Of a DNA stretch of 64,000 bases, positions 1 through 9,909 are shown in pieces. Position 1 is the stretch's first letter, and each line of letters opens with the position of its first letter. The notes beneath the pieces are model-generated. The model did no database searches, was not told the origin of the DNA, and was given only the letters and a program-made list of their open reading frames with translations. This DNA is from Globodera rostochiensis (lineage: Eukaryota > Nematoda > Chromadorea > Rhabditida > Heteroderidae), in assembly GCA_018350325.1 (NCBI GenBank), contig JAEVLN010000003.1:3000681-3064680 (forward strand), written 5' to 3'. A program made the translations under genes and the position numbers.

Positions 1-87
1 TGGTATTTTTTGGCATCGAGGAATCAAAAATATGGCTTTTTTATGGCAATTTTCCAAAATTATGGTATTTATTATCATTTTCATAAA

Positions 88-380
88 TGACAAATGTTGC
101 GGACACTTTGCACCGTCAAACGACGAAATTAAGTCGAACAATGACAAAGAATCCACGGCTGATCAGGAGGAAGAACAAACGAAGCTCGATCAATTGAAAG
201 TAGTTTTGGAAATAGCGATTTAACTGTCGCTGTGCCTTTTTATTTAAATATATTTTGTAAATTTTCAGAATTTAAATTTGTTTAATTTAGCCTTTGCGTG
301 AAAAGATCAAGGAATTCGAATTGTTGAAGGATATGAACGATGTAATTTGCACAGATCCTATCGAATCGGGAATTATTAGA
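88..380 (+). pseudogene. 5' remnant of a SPRY-family coiled-coil gene
   Basis: This stretch matches the second coding exon of the SPRY-family genes further along: a Thr-Leu-His-like start, then Asn-Asp-Lys-Glu-Ser-Thr-Ala-Asp-Gln and a Glu/Gln run ending at a degraded donor near 200. The expected acceptor GACAG reads GACAA. A second exon-like block at 293-346 matches the Leu-Arg-Glu-Lys-Ile-Lys exon, and at about 347-375 the start of the membrane exon (Asp-Pro-Tyr-Arg-Ile) breaks off into unrelated G-rich repeat. No SPRY domain follows. It is a truncated copy whose 5' end may lie left of the window. Confidence 0.6.
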
Positions 381-385
381 GGGTG

Positions 386-649
386 GGGGATTTTTAGAGA
401 GTGGGGGATTACAAGAGTGTTTACTAGAGACCGGGTTTGAGCTTCGAGCGATCTCGTGACGAGACATGCTCGCCAAAATTGTGCGTTTCTTGAAGGCGCC
501 GCCTTTTCCTTTAGAAATCCATCTTTTTGTGGTTTATGGAGACCCAAAAAAGTCCTCGGGGGACCAAAATTAAAAGAAAGCGTAGGAATTTTGAGTTTAA
601 ATTGTTGAATAAAAGGTCAATTAACGAATTGATTGACTTTAATTTGCAG
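386..649. other. gene-poor stretch with G-rich and CGAGA repeat fragments
   Basis: Two copies of a GAGGGTGGGGGATT-like motif are followed by a fragment of the ACTAGAGACCGG...GAGCTTCGAGC repeat that recurs near 33340. I see no gene. Confidence 0.4.
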
Positions 650-772
650 GAACAAATGTTTCACGTCAATTTTTTTAGGGGCAAAATCTGCCGCGGCGAC
701 GAATGGTTTGGCTCGGAAGCCCTGCAGCGCCATTGGGACAGTCACTTTATGAGCGGTTCTTCGCCTCTTCAG
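650..772 (+). CDS. possible isolated exon with a zinc-finger-like motif
   Basis: An open 41-codon stretch lies between a good acceptor (TTTGCAG, ending 649) and a donor (GTACAG at 773). It reads Lys-Ile-Cys-Arg-Gly ... Trp-Phe-Gly-Ser-Glu-Ala-Leu-Gln-Arg-His ... Ser-His, which has the Phe-x5-Leu-x2-His-x4-His spacing of a C2H2 zinc finger with only one of the two cysteines. The splice signals and the motif suggest a gene fragment. I could not find a start, a following exon or a paralogue in the window, so it may be an orphan exon or chance. Confidence 0.3.
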
Positions 773-1049
773 GTACAGTACCAAAACAACTCAAATATTT
801 TTTAATAAATATAAAAATAGCTATTTATCTAATTAACGTTTTTTTGGAATTCTCAAAAAAGAAAATTTCTCGAAAAATTGTCTTTTGAATTTTCAAGAAT
901 TTCATGCAATTAGGGATGAAAAATTGCGGAGTAAGATCACTCAACATTTGACAAATATGAATTAAATAATCGTTGATTTAGTCCACCCAAAAAATGAAGA
1001 TTTGAAAAATCGAAATAAATTTTAGAAATTGTTTTCTACCACCCCATAG

Positions 1050-1334
1050 ATGTTCATAGAAAGTTCATTTAAGCCTTGCGTTCAGCTGAACAGCTCCGAC
1101 TTCGGCGTGCCGTCGTCCACTTCCAATGGCATTTCAAATGAAGTGGACAATTACTTCTTTATATGCTTAGACCAGTCCGTTCTGAGTATGGCTGAGAAGG
1201 CGGAGAATCTTTGCGCGGGTTACCATGCCGAATGTGTGGCGGCGTCGCATTTGTCGGAACGCCAAGGCATGCGCGACGTTATGCTCCTGCAATGTTCAGC
1301 GACGGATGGGCAGGGGGAACAGAACGAAGACTGA
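1050..1334 (+). pseudogene. terminal exon of an unrecognised gene, copy A
   Basis: An open frame preceded by an acceptor (CCCATAG) encodes a Ser/Asn-rich stretch, then LDQSVLSMAEKAENLC, then LSERQGMRDVMLLQC and a stop after Asn-Glu-Asp. Similar sequence recurs at 25239-25430 and 46919-47116, each time just upstream of the C-rich repeat block, so the exon travels with the segmental duplication. AATAAA occurs about 100 bases downstream. No domain is recognised, and the upstream exons are not visible in any copy. It may be the last exon of a gene captured by the duplicated unit. Confidence 0.4.
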
Positions 1335-1839
1335 CGGCGGTGTACTGCTCGCTAAGAATCGGAAAAGTTGATCCGATTTAATTATTTCTTTAACAATTCG
1401 CCACATCCTTTAATGCCTAAATGGCAAACTCAATGTCCAAATAAACGTTCTGAAACTTGTAGCAATCAATTCTTATCAGAAAACATTGTGTATGGTTTGG
1501 GAGTGTCCCCATTGGCCAAAAAAAGGTAAAAAATAAAAGGGAATTTCAAAATTTATTCTCAAAAATTGCCATTTCATTCTTTCTATCAAACCTCTTTTAA
1601 ACCCCAATACGAATTTGGGTTTCGGGCTCGGTTTATACGCAAATTTACCCACAATAAAAGCCCGAAATAGGCAATAAAACCCGAAAAAAAGCCAAAATAG
1701 GCCTTCCCCCCGGCTCTTCTCCGATGTTGGCCATTCGTTTGTATCGGCCAATTTTCCCGCCGCCCCCCCACATATTTTAACCCTTTCATTCTTTGCACCA
1801 GGGCCAATAATCAGTTTTCACCATTTCTTTCCATAAACA

Positions 1840-3300
1840 TTGTCATTGCATCTTCCCCCCCCTCTCCCTACCCCCCCCCCCCGCTTCCCCCACCCTTCCC
1901 CCCCCCCCCTCCACGCCCCTTCCCCCCCCCCCCCCCACACTTCATTAAACCGCCCTACTATTCCATCCATTCATTCTTCCCTCCGGCACTTCTCCGATGT
2001 TGGCCATTCGTTTGTATCGGACAATCTTCCTGCCGCCCACTCCCCCACATATTTGCCCCCCCCCATTCATTCTTTGCATCTTTTGCCCTTCCCCCACTTA
2101 CATTTTGTTTGTCCAGTGTCCTCTCCGGGGACAAAACGACCCAACTTTTCCGTCACATTTCACTTCTTTCTCATTGGCCATCCTCCTCTCCATACGGTAC
2201 CAATTCTGTCAATTTCGTTAAATACCGGATATTTCAATGTTTTCCTCAAAAGTCCGGAATCCGGTCACATCTCTGGTGTACACCACTATCCCTCCCTCCC
2301 CCATTCATTTTCATCACCAATTGTGCTTCGGCTTCCAAACCCTTTCTGCCACGCCCGGGGGGATCAACCAATACAAATCCCCTCCCCCCTTCTGCTGGGC
2401 CTTTCGGGGTTCGTTCATTTGTTTTTTGCTCTCTCTCCATTTTTGCCCGCAAAATATTAAATTCATCCCAGGGGCGCTAGCTGTTTTAATCTTTTACGTT
2501 GAAAAGTCGCATAGCAAAATTTTAAAAATTGAAAACAAAATTTGATTCCACTTAATAAAATCCAAATTTATAGTACCTTTACTTTGAAGATGATTGATTC
2601 AGCAGTTTTAGAGTGTTTTCAAATACTTTTTGGCCCAGAGTTTGGGTATTTCCAAAATTTCTGAAACAATTTTTATAGTTTTGTCCCATCCAACAAAAGG
2701 TTTGGGCCTATTTTATGCAAATCCACTTGCCCTCAAGTCTGGGGGGGGGGCGGACAATGAAAACACCAAAATGCGTTGACACGATAATATTAGGGCCCAA
2801 AGAGATCGCCAAAGGCGATAATATTTTGTCACATCTACAATGAATGAATTGGCCCCCGGGGGGGGGGCCCCGGGGGGGGCGGCAATGAATGAATTGGCCC
2901 CCCCGGGGGGGGGCGTGGGATGATCCGATCCCTTGGGGCAATAAACAAATGGCCGCCGCAAGCAACACATCGCTTAAGGCGATGTGTATGTGAGAAGAAA
3001 TTTGTGCCTTTTTCCTTTTATTTTGTTGTTTATTTACCTTTTTTTTGTGTGGGCCCCGGGGGCAGCAATAAATGGCCCCGGAGCGGTCGGCGCAAAACAT
3101 TGCAACACATTGCTTAAGGCGATGTATGGTGTGAAGATTTTGTGTTTTTTTCCTTTTATTTTATTGTTTATTTTACCTTTTTTTTCGTGTTTGGCCCAGG
3201 CTTTGTTCCGATGTTATAACTTTTTTTTGTTTTTTATTACGTTTCTTTTTTTAATGTTTTTTAACTACATAAATTGAGTGTATACAAATGATTTAATTGG
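1840..3300. repeat. C-rich composite repeat block, copy A
   Basis: Long C runs alternate with a recognisable core: TTCTCCGATGTTGGCCATTCG, GTGTCC(C/T)CTCCGGGGACAAAACG, a GATCCGATCCCTTGGGGCAATAAAC-type segment and paired GGCCCC runs. The same order recurs at about 25900-27060 and 47870-51250, in part at 15470-16040, and reversed at about 56170-56400. Open frames in this block are proline-rich, overlap each other on several frames and are not credible genes. Confidence 0.75.
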
Positions 3301-3414
3301 TTAAATTTTGAAACAAACCAACTTAAAAATTTCAAGAGGCTTCCGGTCCACAAAAAAGTGTCTTAATTTTTCGGCGCGAAACTCCTTGTCATCATATCAT
3401 ATTTACAACAAACG
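3115..3414. promoter_or_regulatory. shared 5' flank of the MNSRTSS-type SPRY genes
   Basis: T-rich sequence ending in a stretch of about 60 bases (ATGATTTAATTGG, TTTTGAAACAAACC) that is almost the same immediately upstream of the ATGs at 27131 and 51289. Its conservation shows common origin. It would contain the promoter and 5' UTR, but no core promoter motif can be assigned by eye. Confidence 0.35.
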
Positions 3415-6400
3415 ATGAATTCGCGAACCTCCTCAAGCGCCAGTTTCGATTTGGTGGCACAAAATGAAAATGGTAAAAAAGTGTTAATTTGTGAATACAA
3501 AATCAAATTTAATATTATTTAATTTTTAATGACAGATGTGGCTGACAATTTGAACAGTCAAAACGACAAAATCGAGCCGTCCAATGACAAAGAATCCACT
3601 GCTGATCAACCGGAGAAGGAACAAAAAAAGTCCGATCAATTGGAAGTGAGTTTTATTTTTGAGCACGGATTAACGATTTTTAAACTGTAATTGTTTGGAA
3701 TTAAAGGAAATGAAGCAGGGAGAAGTGATGGAGGAATTTAAGAAACAGCAGCAACACAACGTTGACGAGTCCGCAAAAATGGAGGAGTTTAAGAAACAGC
3801 AGCAACACAACGTTGACGAGTCCGCAAAGATGGAGGAGTTTCAGAAACAGCAGCAACACAACGTTGACGAGTCCGCAAAGATGGAGGAGTTTCAGAAACA
3901 GCAGCAACACAACGTTGACGAGCCCGCAAAGATGGAGGAGTTTCAGAAACAGCAGCAGCGCAACATTGACGAGTCCGCAAAGATGGAGGAGTTTCAGAAA
4001 CAGCAGCAACACAACATTGACGAGTCCGTAAAGATAGAGCAATTAAACACGGATCAGTTGCAAAGTGATCAGAAGGCATTGCTTGAAAGACGACAACAAT
4101 GGAGTGCACCGATTGATCAAGTGGGTTTGAACTTTAAAGGGAGTTGTGTTGGATGGAACCGAATCGGGGACAAAAAAAGTCCCGGTCAAAAAATGGAGCC
4201 AATTATGGTAAAATAACAGTACAGTACAGTGGTCTTATGCTCGTCTCGTGGTTAAAGCAAACCATGGTTAAGGCAACAGTGAAGCTAACCGTGGTTTACT
4301 GGCTGCGGGCGTTAACATATTTAAAAATATTTTTTTTTTAACAAAAATAAATGCTTAACCACGCCTCGAGTTGTGGTTAAAAACTCTTAAGAAAACATAA
4401 ACCACGGGTTAGATGAGGGGGTTAACATTCCGCTAACCATGGTTATGTTAAGGAGGAACAAACCGTGGAAATGGAACCAAGTTAAGCCTTAAGCATGGTT
4501 AATAATAAGAAGATGAGCATAAGATTATGCAAGTTTTAACCGTGGCTTACGTCATTAACCACGGTTTAGCGCGCTTAACCACGAGACGAGCATGAAGCCC
4601 CAGAGTTAAGCATGACATTAATTTAAATTAAATAATTAAAGGGAACGAGTCAACTAAAGGGCGAACGGAGTGCAAAGATGGCGGAGGAGTATCAGAAAGA
4701 GCAGCAACACAATATTGACTCGTTGACTGAAGCACAAAAGGGAAATGGTAGGGCAATTGTTGTTTAATTTAAATCTATTAAAATTGTAATAATTTTATTT
4801 TGAAAAGTGAAAATTGGTGGCAAAAAGGGCAAGATTGAGAATCAACCAACATTCGGGACTTTATTTTTAGATCTTTTTCGAATTGCGGGCGCAATTGTTC
4901 TGCTTATTTTCATCATTTATGCGGTCAATCAATTGAATGCGCAAAAGGACTATCGTTTTAAAATGAATGGTAAATGTATTAAAATAGTTAACAAAATTAT
5001 TTTTGATTGTTTTTTTTAAAAATTTCAGAGCAAATGAATGAAATGCGACTGGAAATGGCTGAATCTCTGAAGTCTGTCAAAGCGATGGTCGTCGCCGAAT
5101 TGGAAAATGGTAAAAAAGGAAATTTTGTTTCGAAAATTGGAAATCCCTCCGTCTTTTAGTCATCTTTTTAGCATTAAATTTAGAAAAATAAATAAGCATT
5201 ATAGAAGCCGAGGCCCTAAGGCTCGAGACTCAAAAACCCGAGAAATTTCTCGAGTTGAGACCGAGACTTTCGAACAGCGCTACTAAATGCTGTGTTATTA
5301 TTGGCCCGGCGGGGGAACTCTCCCAAAAGAAGCCCCGGGGGGGGGGGGAATGCCGGTTCCGTCAATTTCTAACAAAACAAATTTAAATTGTGTCAAAATT
5401 TAATATTCAAAGGCTTTAAACATTTTTTGAGAGTTGCAATCTCGCCTTTTCTGCCCCGAACATTCGTATTCTGCCCCATAATTTATTTAAAAATTGTTTT
5501 TAAATTATATTTCCAAAACATAGGAAACTTTTCCATGGCTGCTCATGAGGAGGAGAAACAAACGAAGCTCGAGGAATTGAAAGTGAGTTTTGTTCTTTGT
5601 CAAGGAAAATAGCGATTTTACTGTCTTTGTCAGATCCAAAATATATTTGATTCAATTTAAGATATTTAAGAATTTAAACTTTTTTAAATTTAGCTTTTGC
5701 GTGAAAAGATCAAGCAATTTGAATTGGAATTGAAGCGCATGAAAGAAATTGGTAACAACATTTAAACGTTCCTTAAAATATTTGTTACCCAATCTTCTGG
5801 ACTTTTACACAGATCCTTATCGAATCGCGGGGGCAATTGCTTTATTTATTTTTATCATTTACGCGGTTCATCGATTGGTCAACAAATTCGCCGAATTGGA
5901 GAAGCAGAAAGTGTCAAATGCCAACAAATTCGCCGAATTGGAGGAGCAGAAAGTGTCAAATGCCAACAAATTCGCCGAATTGGAGGAGCAGAAAGTGTCA
6001 AATGCCAACAAATTCGCCGAATTGGAGGAGCAGAAACAGTCAAATGCCAACAAATTCGCCGAATTGGAGGAGCAGAAAGTGTCAAATGCCAACAAATTCG
6101 CCGAATTGGAGGAGCAGAAAATGTCAAATGCCAACAAATTCGCCGAATTGGAGGAGCAGAAAATGTCAAATGCCAACAAATTCGCCGAATTGGAGGAGCA
6201 GAAACAGTCAAATGCCAAAAAATTCGCCGAATTGGAGGAGCATCAGAAACAACAGCAACAGAACATCGACGCGTTGACTGAAGCACAAAAGCGAAATGGT
6301 AGGGGCAATTGTTGTTTAATTTAAATGCTTTCTTTTCCCGTTTTGAAAAATAATGTAAATATATAAATAAATACGATTAATTAGGACTAATCCCACAACA

Positions 6401-7167
6401 AAATCGATGGAATTCCTCGATGTGCCACAAGGACCTGACGCTCAAGCCCGACCGATTGATTGCCAAAAAGAAGCTAGATGCTGATTGGGGTAAACACATT
6501 ATTCTATTAAAGTGATTTAATTAAAAAGATTATGTACATAAAGAGCTCATACCAGTTTTTCCGCTTACTTTTTCCTCTGTCCTTGCTGAAGAGCCAATTT
6601 CAAAAGAATTTTTCGGCATTTCCTACTTCGAAGTGAAAATCTTAAAAAAGGAGTAAGTTAAATAAATAAATAATTATTTTTAAAAAAATCATATTTAGCG
6701 GTGAGATTCAAATTGGATTAGCGAACAAAGAAATGCCATTGGACAAACGCATTGAAGAGCACGCAGGCACTTACGCATACGACAACTATGGACGATTTTG
6801 GGGTCACGAGGTCGCGGGATGTTTCCACACCCGCAAAGGGCGTCCTTACATCGATGGAAAGCCTTGGTTTTGCGTCGGCGACGTCGTCGGCTGCGGCGTC
6901 AATTTGGCAACTCGCCAAATCTTTTACACAAAAAATGGAGAACGTTTGGGTGAGAAAGAAAAAGAATTAAATTAAAAGGAAATTTCATTTTTAATAATTC
7001 GCTAAGACTTTTTGTCTTAACTAATTATGTTTATTTTTGCAGAAACTGCCGGTTTATTTGTCACTTTTGCCGCCGATTTGTTTCCGTGCGTTTCGCTGTA
7101 TGGCTGTGGCTCCAAAGGCGTCAAAATTGAAGCGAACTTTGGACCGGACTTTAAATACAAATTCTGA
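3415..7167 (+). CDS. membrane-anchored coiled-coil SPRY-domain protein (locus 1)
   Basis: Hand-built model of 13 exons: 3415-3472, 3536-3645, 3707-4120, 4642-4747, 4871-4969, 5029-5109, 5524-5582, 5694-5751, 5813-6298, 6385-6489, 6556-6652, 6699-6949, 7043-7167. All junctions are GT-AG and in phase, giving 682 residues. Residues about 62-165 are six copies of a 17-residue Gln-rich unit. Two hydrophobic segments ([15 protein letters not shown] type) lie near 234-250 and 333-350. Eight copies of a 14-residue unit ([14 protein letters not shown]) follow. The SPRY domain fills about 491-682, with [26 protein letters not shown] and a final [15 protein letters not shown] domains bind proteins; the partner is unknown. 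There is no signal peptide, unlike secreted SPRYSECs. The exon homologous to 28003-28080 is broken here (its donor is deleted), and the acceptor at 6555 is displaced relative to paralogues. Splitting into two genes, with a start at 5535, is possible. Confidence 0.75.
3752..4050 (+). repeat. in-frame 51-bp tandem repeat (17 residues, six copies)
   Basis: Unit encodes [17 protein letters not shown] with small changes. It lies inside the third exon of locus 1. The equivalent exon has two copies at 27481-27600, two at 38281-38412 and one at 51594-51650. The unit is predicted to be helical and strongly polar. Confidence 0.9.
4229..4602. mobile_element. GTTAACC-rich inverted-repeat MITE in intron 3 of locus 1
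   Basis: Both ends carry TTATGCTCGTCTCGTGGTTAA (4235-4255) or its complement (about 4575-4600, TTAACCACGAGACGAGCAT). The interior repeats AACCATGGTTA and AACCGTGG motifs. A related copy lies at the same place in locus 6 (from about 51820) but has lost its right end, so the insertion predates that duplication. No coding capacity. Confidence 0.7.
5200..5295. mobile_element. CTCGAG/GAGACC inverted-repeat element in a SPRY intron
   Basis: Self-complementary runs of GAGACTC and GAGACCGAGAC end in CGAACAGCGCTACTAAATGC. The same insertion sits at the same intron position in locus 3 (28788-28878) and locus 5 (about 43840-43965), so it entered an ancestral gene. In locus 3 the element is bracketed by TAAATGCTA on both sides. 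Confidence 0.55.
5880..6240 (+). repeat. in-frame 42-bp tandem repeat (14 residues, about eight copies)
   Basis: Unit encodes [14 protein letters not shown]. The last position of the QK-x-SNA motif alternates between Val, Gln and Met. Only one or two copies exist in loci 3, 6 and 7, and none in locus 4. The heptad-like spacing (two heptads per unit) suggests each added copy lengthens a coiled coil. Confidence 0.9.
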
Positions 7168-7740
7168 GGGGGAAGCCGCGCGGACAGTGAAAAACGATTT
7201 ATTAAATTTATTTTACTTTGGGAAGATACGGTCGATTTAAAAGTTTACACATTTTGTTTTCTTTCAGTTTCCATTTTATTAAAGTTTGAGGGTTTTGTCC
7301 AAAATATTGAACCATGAAAGGGCGGAATTTTGCCCTAGAAAGAACCCCGCGGCCATTTGCCGCAACAAAATGTGATCTTAAAGCAAAATTCTCAAAAAAA
7401 ATATTTAATTTTGAACTAAAACTAAAGTTGCACCAGATCCCGATTCCCTATTTTGAACATAAATTAAAAATTTTGCGTAACACGGGTTCTAAAATTAGGG
7501 TTGCTCCCGACCCCCGACTTCCCGCTCCCGAGGGGTCGGGGAGCAACCCTATGTTGAACCTAAATTAAAAAGTTTTCGTAAAAGTCACGGGTTTTTTGGG
7601 GTTCGAACTTGGGTCAAGTCTCGAGTCTCGGTAAATTAGGTCTCTTCTCGAGCATCACTACAACAAGTGATCGGACAGTGAAAATGATTTTTCTTAAGAT
7701 ACTGTAGATGGCTTTTAACAGTTTACATAGAGGAGTAAGG
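7168..7740. other. 3' flank of locus 1 with nested hairpin elements
   Basis: A GGTCGATT...AAAGTTTACACATTTTGTTTT...CAGTTTCCATTTTATTAAAG flank is shared with loci 3, 5 and 6 and probably holds the 3' UTR. At 7499-7553 is a near-perfect hairpin, AGGGTTGCTCCCGACCCC paired with GGGGTCGGGGAGCAACCCT, also found near 30746 and 45713. A CTCGAG/GAGTCTCGG fragment ending CGAGCATCACTA follows at 7610-7665. No gene is visible. Confidence 0.5.
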
Positions 7741-7799
7741 CTGCTCTCAGCAATTCATATTTACCTATATTTGAATTAGTAATTAAAACTTTTGTGTAC

Positions 7800-7931
7800 A
7801 AATTGCGACGGATCTCCGCAGCGCGGCCGTGTCATCGGTGGACGAACTATGCAGCCGATGAGGCGCGGAGTACGCGGCATTTTCACATCCAAGAAAGTGC
7901 CAAAACGCTATTTGAGTCCCGAATTTTCTTT
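7800..7931 (+). pseudogene. exon fragment of an unrecognised gene, first copy
   Basis: Homologous to 56660-56790, where the frame reads QIATDLRSEAVSAVDELC and continues SMRSGVRGILTS to a stop. Here an indel puts a stop just after Glu-Leu-Cys-Ser-Arg. Both copies lie about 0.2-0.5 kb upstream of a Srt-like gene, so the two were duplicated together. Function unknown. Confidence 0.4.
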
Positions 7932-8339
7932 AGGTAATTTCAAATTGGAAATAAAATTTTAGAAAATCCCATTTTAATGAGTTTGAAGTTTACTTCTGGA
8001 TCGATTTGTCAGCTCTGTCGAAATAAATGTTTGGGAGTGTCTTTCCCCTAAAATTGTAAATTCGTCGATTTTAGATTGTTGAGATTATATTTACACATTA
8101 TAAAATAATCCCTAAAATTGTAAAATCGTTGATTATTCAAATTGTTTATTAATTTACCCATTATAAAATAATTAGCTTCAGTTACATTTGCGTCACTCTT
8201 CTGCTTCATTAGTTAAATTAAACAAGGAAAAAGCGATAAACCTAATCCGACAAAATACAATAATCATTAAAAGGTGTAAACATGACAACAGATGTGAACT
8301 TTAAACTTTCATATTATTGTTGAAGTCATAAATTTCGTG

Positions 8340-9163
8340 ATGGAGCTGTTCTTCTTCCGTCATGCCGAGTACGAACGGCTGTACAACTGCACGGGGCTGG
8401 ACATTGACTCGATTCCACTGGAGCGTCGGCAGTTTGTGCCGGAGTCAATCGCTAAGTTTGGCGTTGTCCTTTCCGAAATGGGCGCCGTGCAAATTCGGGT
8501 CATTATTGTTTTTGATAACTTTTAAATCTGATCCTTGATCACCAGGAAGGATCCTTGATCACCAGGAAGGATCCTTGATCACCAGGAAGGATCCTTGATC
8601 ACCAGCAGGGATAAGAGATTTATTTTTGCTCATAAACCCGGCTTTCGGGGTCCGGCACTTTTTCAGACCAATTTAGACGCCTTCATTTTGATATTTTTCA
8701 AGTCTAAAAATAATCTTATCCCTGTTGTGATCACTTTTTTAGATTTTTGCTCAAGTGTTTTTGATCTCCATGATTAACACTTTTGCCGGCTTTCTTTACT
8801 TTTACATGCAAAACAACAATGTCAACCAGTGGATGATTACCCTCGTCGAATTTGCTTGGTCAAAAACATTTTTAACAAATTTTCTTTGATTTTTTTTGTT
8901 CCTTTAGGTTACACATTCATGGTAATATCGGCAATTCTTTTTGTTTTGTTTTTATTTAACTAATTAAAATTTTTTATCCCCCAAGGATTTCCTCCGGTCA
9001 TTTATTTGGCGTTCAATAAAACCATACGCGCGGATTGCCGTCTGATGTTCGTGAAACTGTTCCAGCGTTACCGTATAGGCCACATCGGCGGGGTTACTGT
9101 AGTTCATCAACCGGTAACAAACCTGACGAACGGAGCTTCTCCCAACTGTGAGTTCTGCTTGTG
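8340..9163 (+). pseudogene. Srt-type chemoreceptor pseudogene with internal deletion
   Basis: The start reads MELFFFRHAEYERLYNCTGL and continues IDSIPLERRQFVPESIA, resembling the N-terminus of nematode serpentine receptors of class T (seven-membrane-segment chemoreceptors). It then jumps directly to VVLSEMGAVQIRVIIV, which in the copy at 58120-58170 lies far downstream. The exons for the first several membrane segments are therefore deleted. A later exon (about 8733-8920, IFAQVFLISMINTFAGFLY) has an extra TT and a stop. The C-terminal exon (8988-9163) keeps PPVIYLAFNKTIRADC, a typical Srt ending. No functional receptor can be made. Confidence 0.7.
8527..8606 (+). repeat. 20-bp tandem repeat, four copies
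   Basis: GATCCTTGATCACCAGGAAG is repeated head to tail four times, the last copy ending CAGCAGGG. It lies in the intron after the VIIVF exon. The matching intron at 58157-58470 has a different, 78-bp expansion that includes the same core GATCCTTGATCACCA. Confidence 0.95.
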
Positions 9164-9429
9164 ATCTCGAACAAATCTCGATTGTTTAATTTTTTTTCGC
9201 GACTTTTCGAGATTCTCGATCAAAATCTCGATCTGAATTATAAGGAGTTTATTTCCAATAAATCAGTTAAATGCTCAGAACTGGATCCAATCAAATAATA
9301 TGAAATGCTGAAAGTGAGCGTCTTCCGCGACGGCCGGACTTATTGTAAATGATCTGAAAGAGCAGGGATCTCAGAATGCCCTTGTTTATGGCAAATGTTA
9401 TAATTTTGGAATTTGACAACAATTTCCAC

Positions 9430-9770
9430 TTGCTGTTGTTTCTGATACTCCTCCAACATCTTTGCACTCAGTTCGCCCTTCAGTTGACTCGTTCCCTTTA
9501 ATTATTTAATTAAGAATTCCGATTTTAAATTGGCATATTTGTCTATATTTCCCACCTTTTCAAAATCTTTTTTCGAACTGTTTCCTAATTCGTCCATTCA
9601 AATAATATAAAATGCTGAAAGTGAGCGCCTTCCGCGACGGCCGGACTTATTGTAAATGATCTGAAAGAGCAGGGATCTCAGAATGCCCTATCTTTAACTT
9701 GCTGTTGTTTCTGATACTCCTCCACCATATTTGCTTTGCACTCAGTTCGCCCTTCAGTTGCTTTATAATG
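9430..9770 (-). pseudogene. two antisense fragments of the SPRY-family GTSQLKGE exon
   Basis: On the - strand, 9502 down to 9430 and 9760 down to 9700 read the exon that in locus 1 is 4642-4747: the AATTAAAG acceptor, then [13 protein letters not shown] and the Gln-rich end. They share duplicated flanks (the segment near 9330-9385 recurs at 9610-9685), so this is a local duplication of a pseudoexon. Confidence 0.5.
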
Positions 9771-9909
9771 GGCTCTAGAAGCTCCAAACAAAGCTAAAAA
9801 CATCATTTATGTTATTTATACGCTGTTCCGAGTGCGCAAAAAAAATGGATTTTCATATAAATCGTGGCCCTAGAAATAATAAATGAAGTTTTTGTCGAAG
9901 ACAGAATAA

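Noticed and set aside
1840..2460. 206-codon proline-rich frame
   Set aside because: Lies wholly in the C-rich repeat; the equivalent frame is not conserved in the other two copies.
3701..4109. Long antisense frames over the 51-bp repeat
   Set aside because: Mirror of the repeat exon of SPRY locus 1; a 51-bp period keeps several frames open.
5837..6286. Alternative and antisense frames over the 42-bp repeat
   Set aside because: Produced by the 42-bp period. Only the frame continuing from the membrane exon joins in phase to its neighbours.
6718..6918. Antisense frame [15 protein letters not shown] over the SPRY exon
   Set aside because: Repeated antisense to all SPRY copies only because the sense strand is conserved; no independent evidence.
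7037..7240. Frame starting [16 protein letters not shown]
   Set aside because: It overlaps the last SPRY exon in the wrong frame. The phase-correct frame gives the conserved [11 protein letters not shown] ending.
8527..8606. CRISPR-like or other spacer array
   Set aside because: The 20-bp repeats are directly adjacent with no spacers; a simple tandem repeat in a eukaryotic intron.
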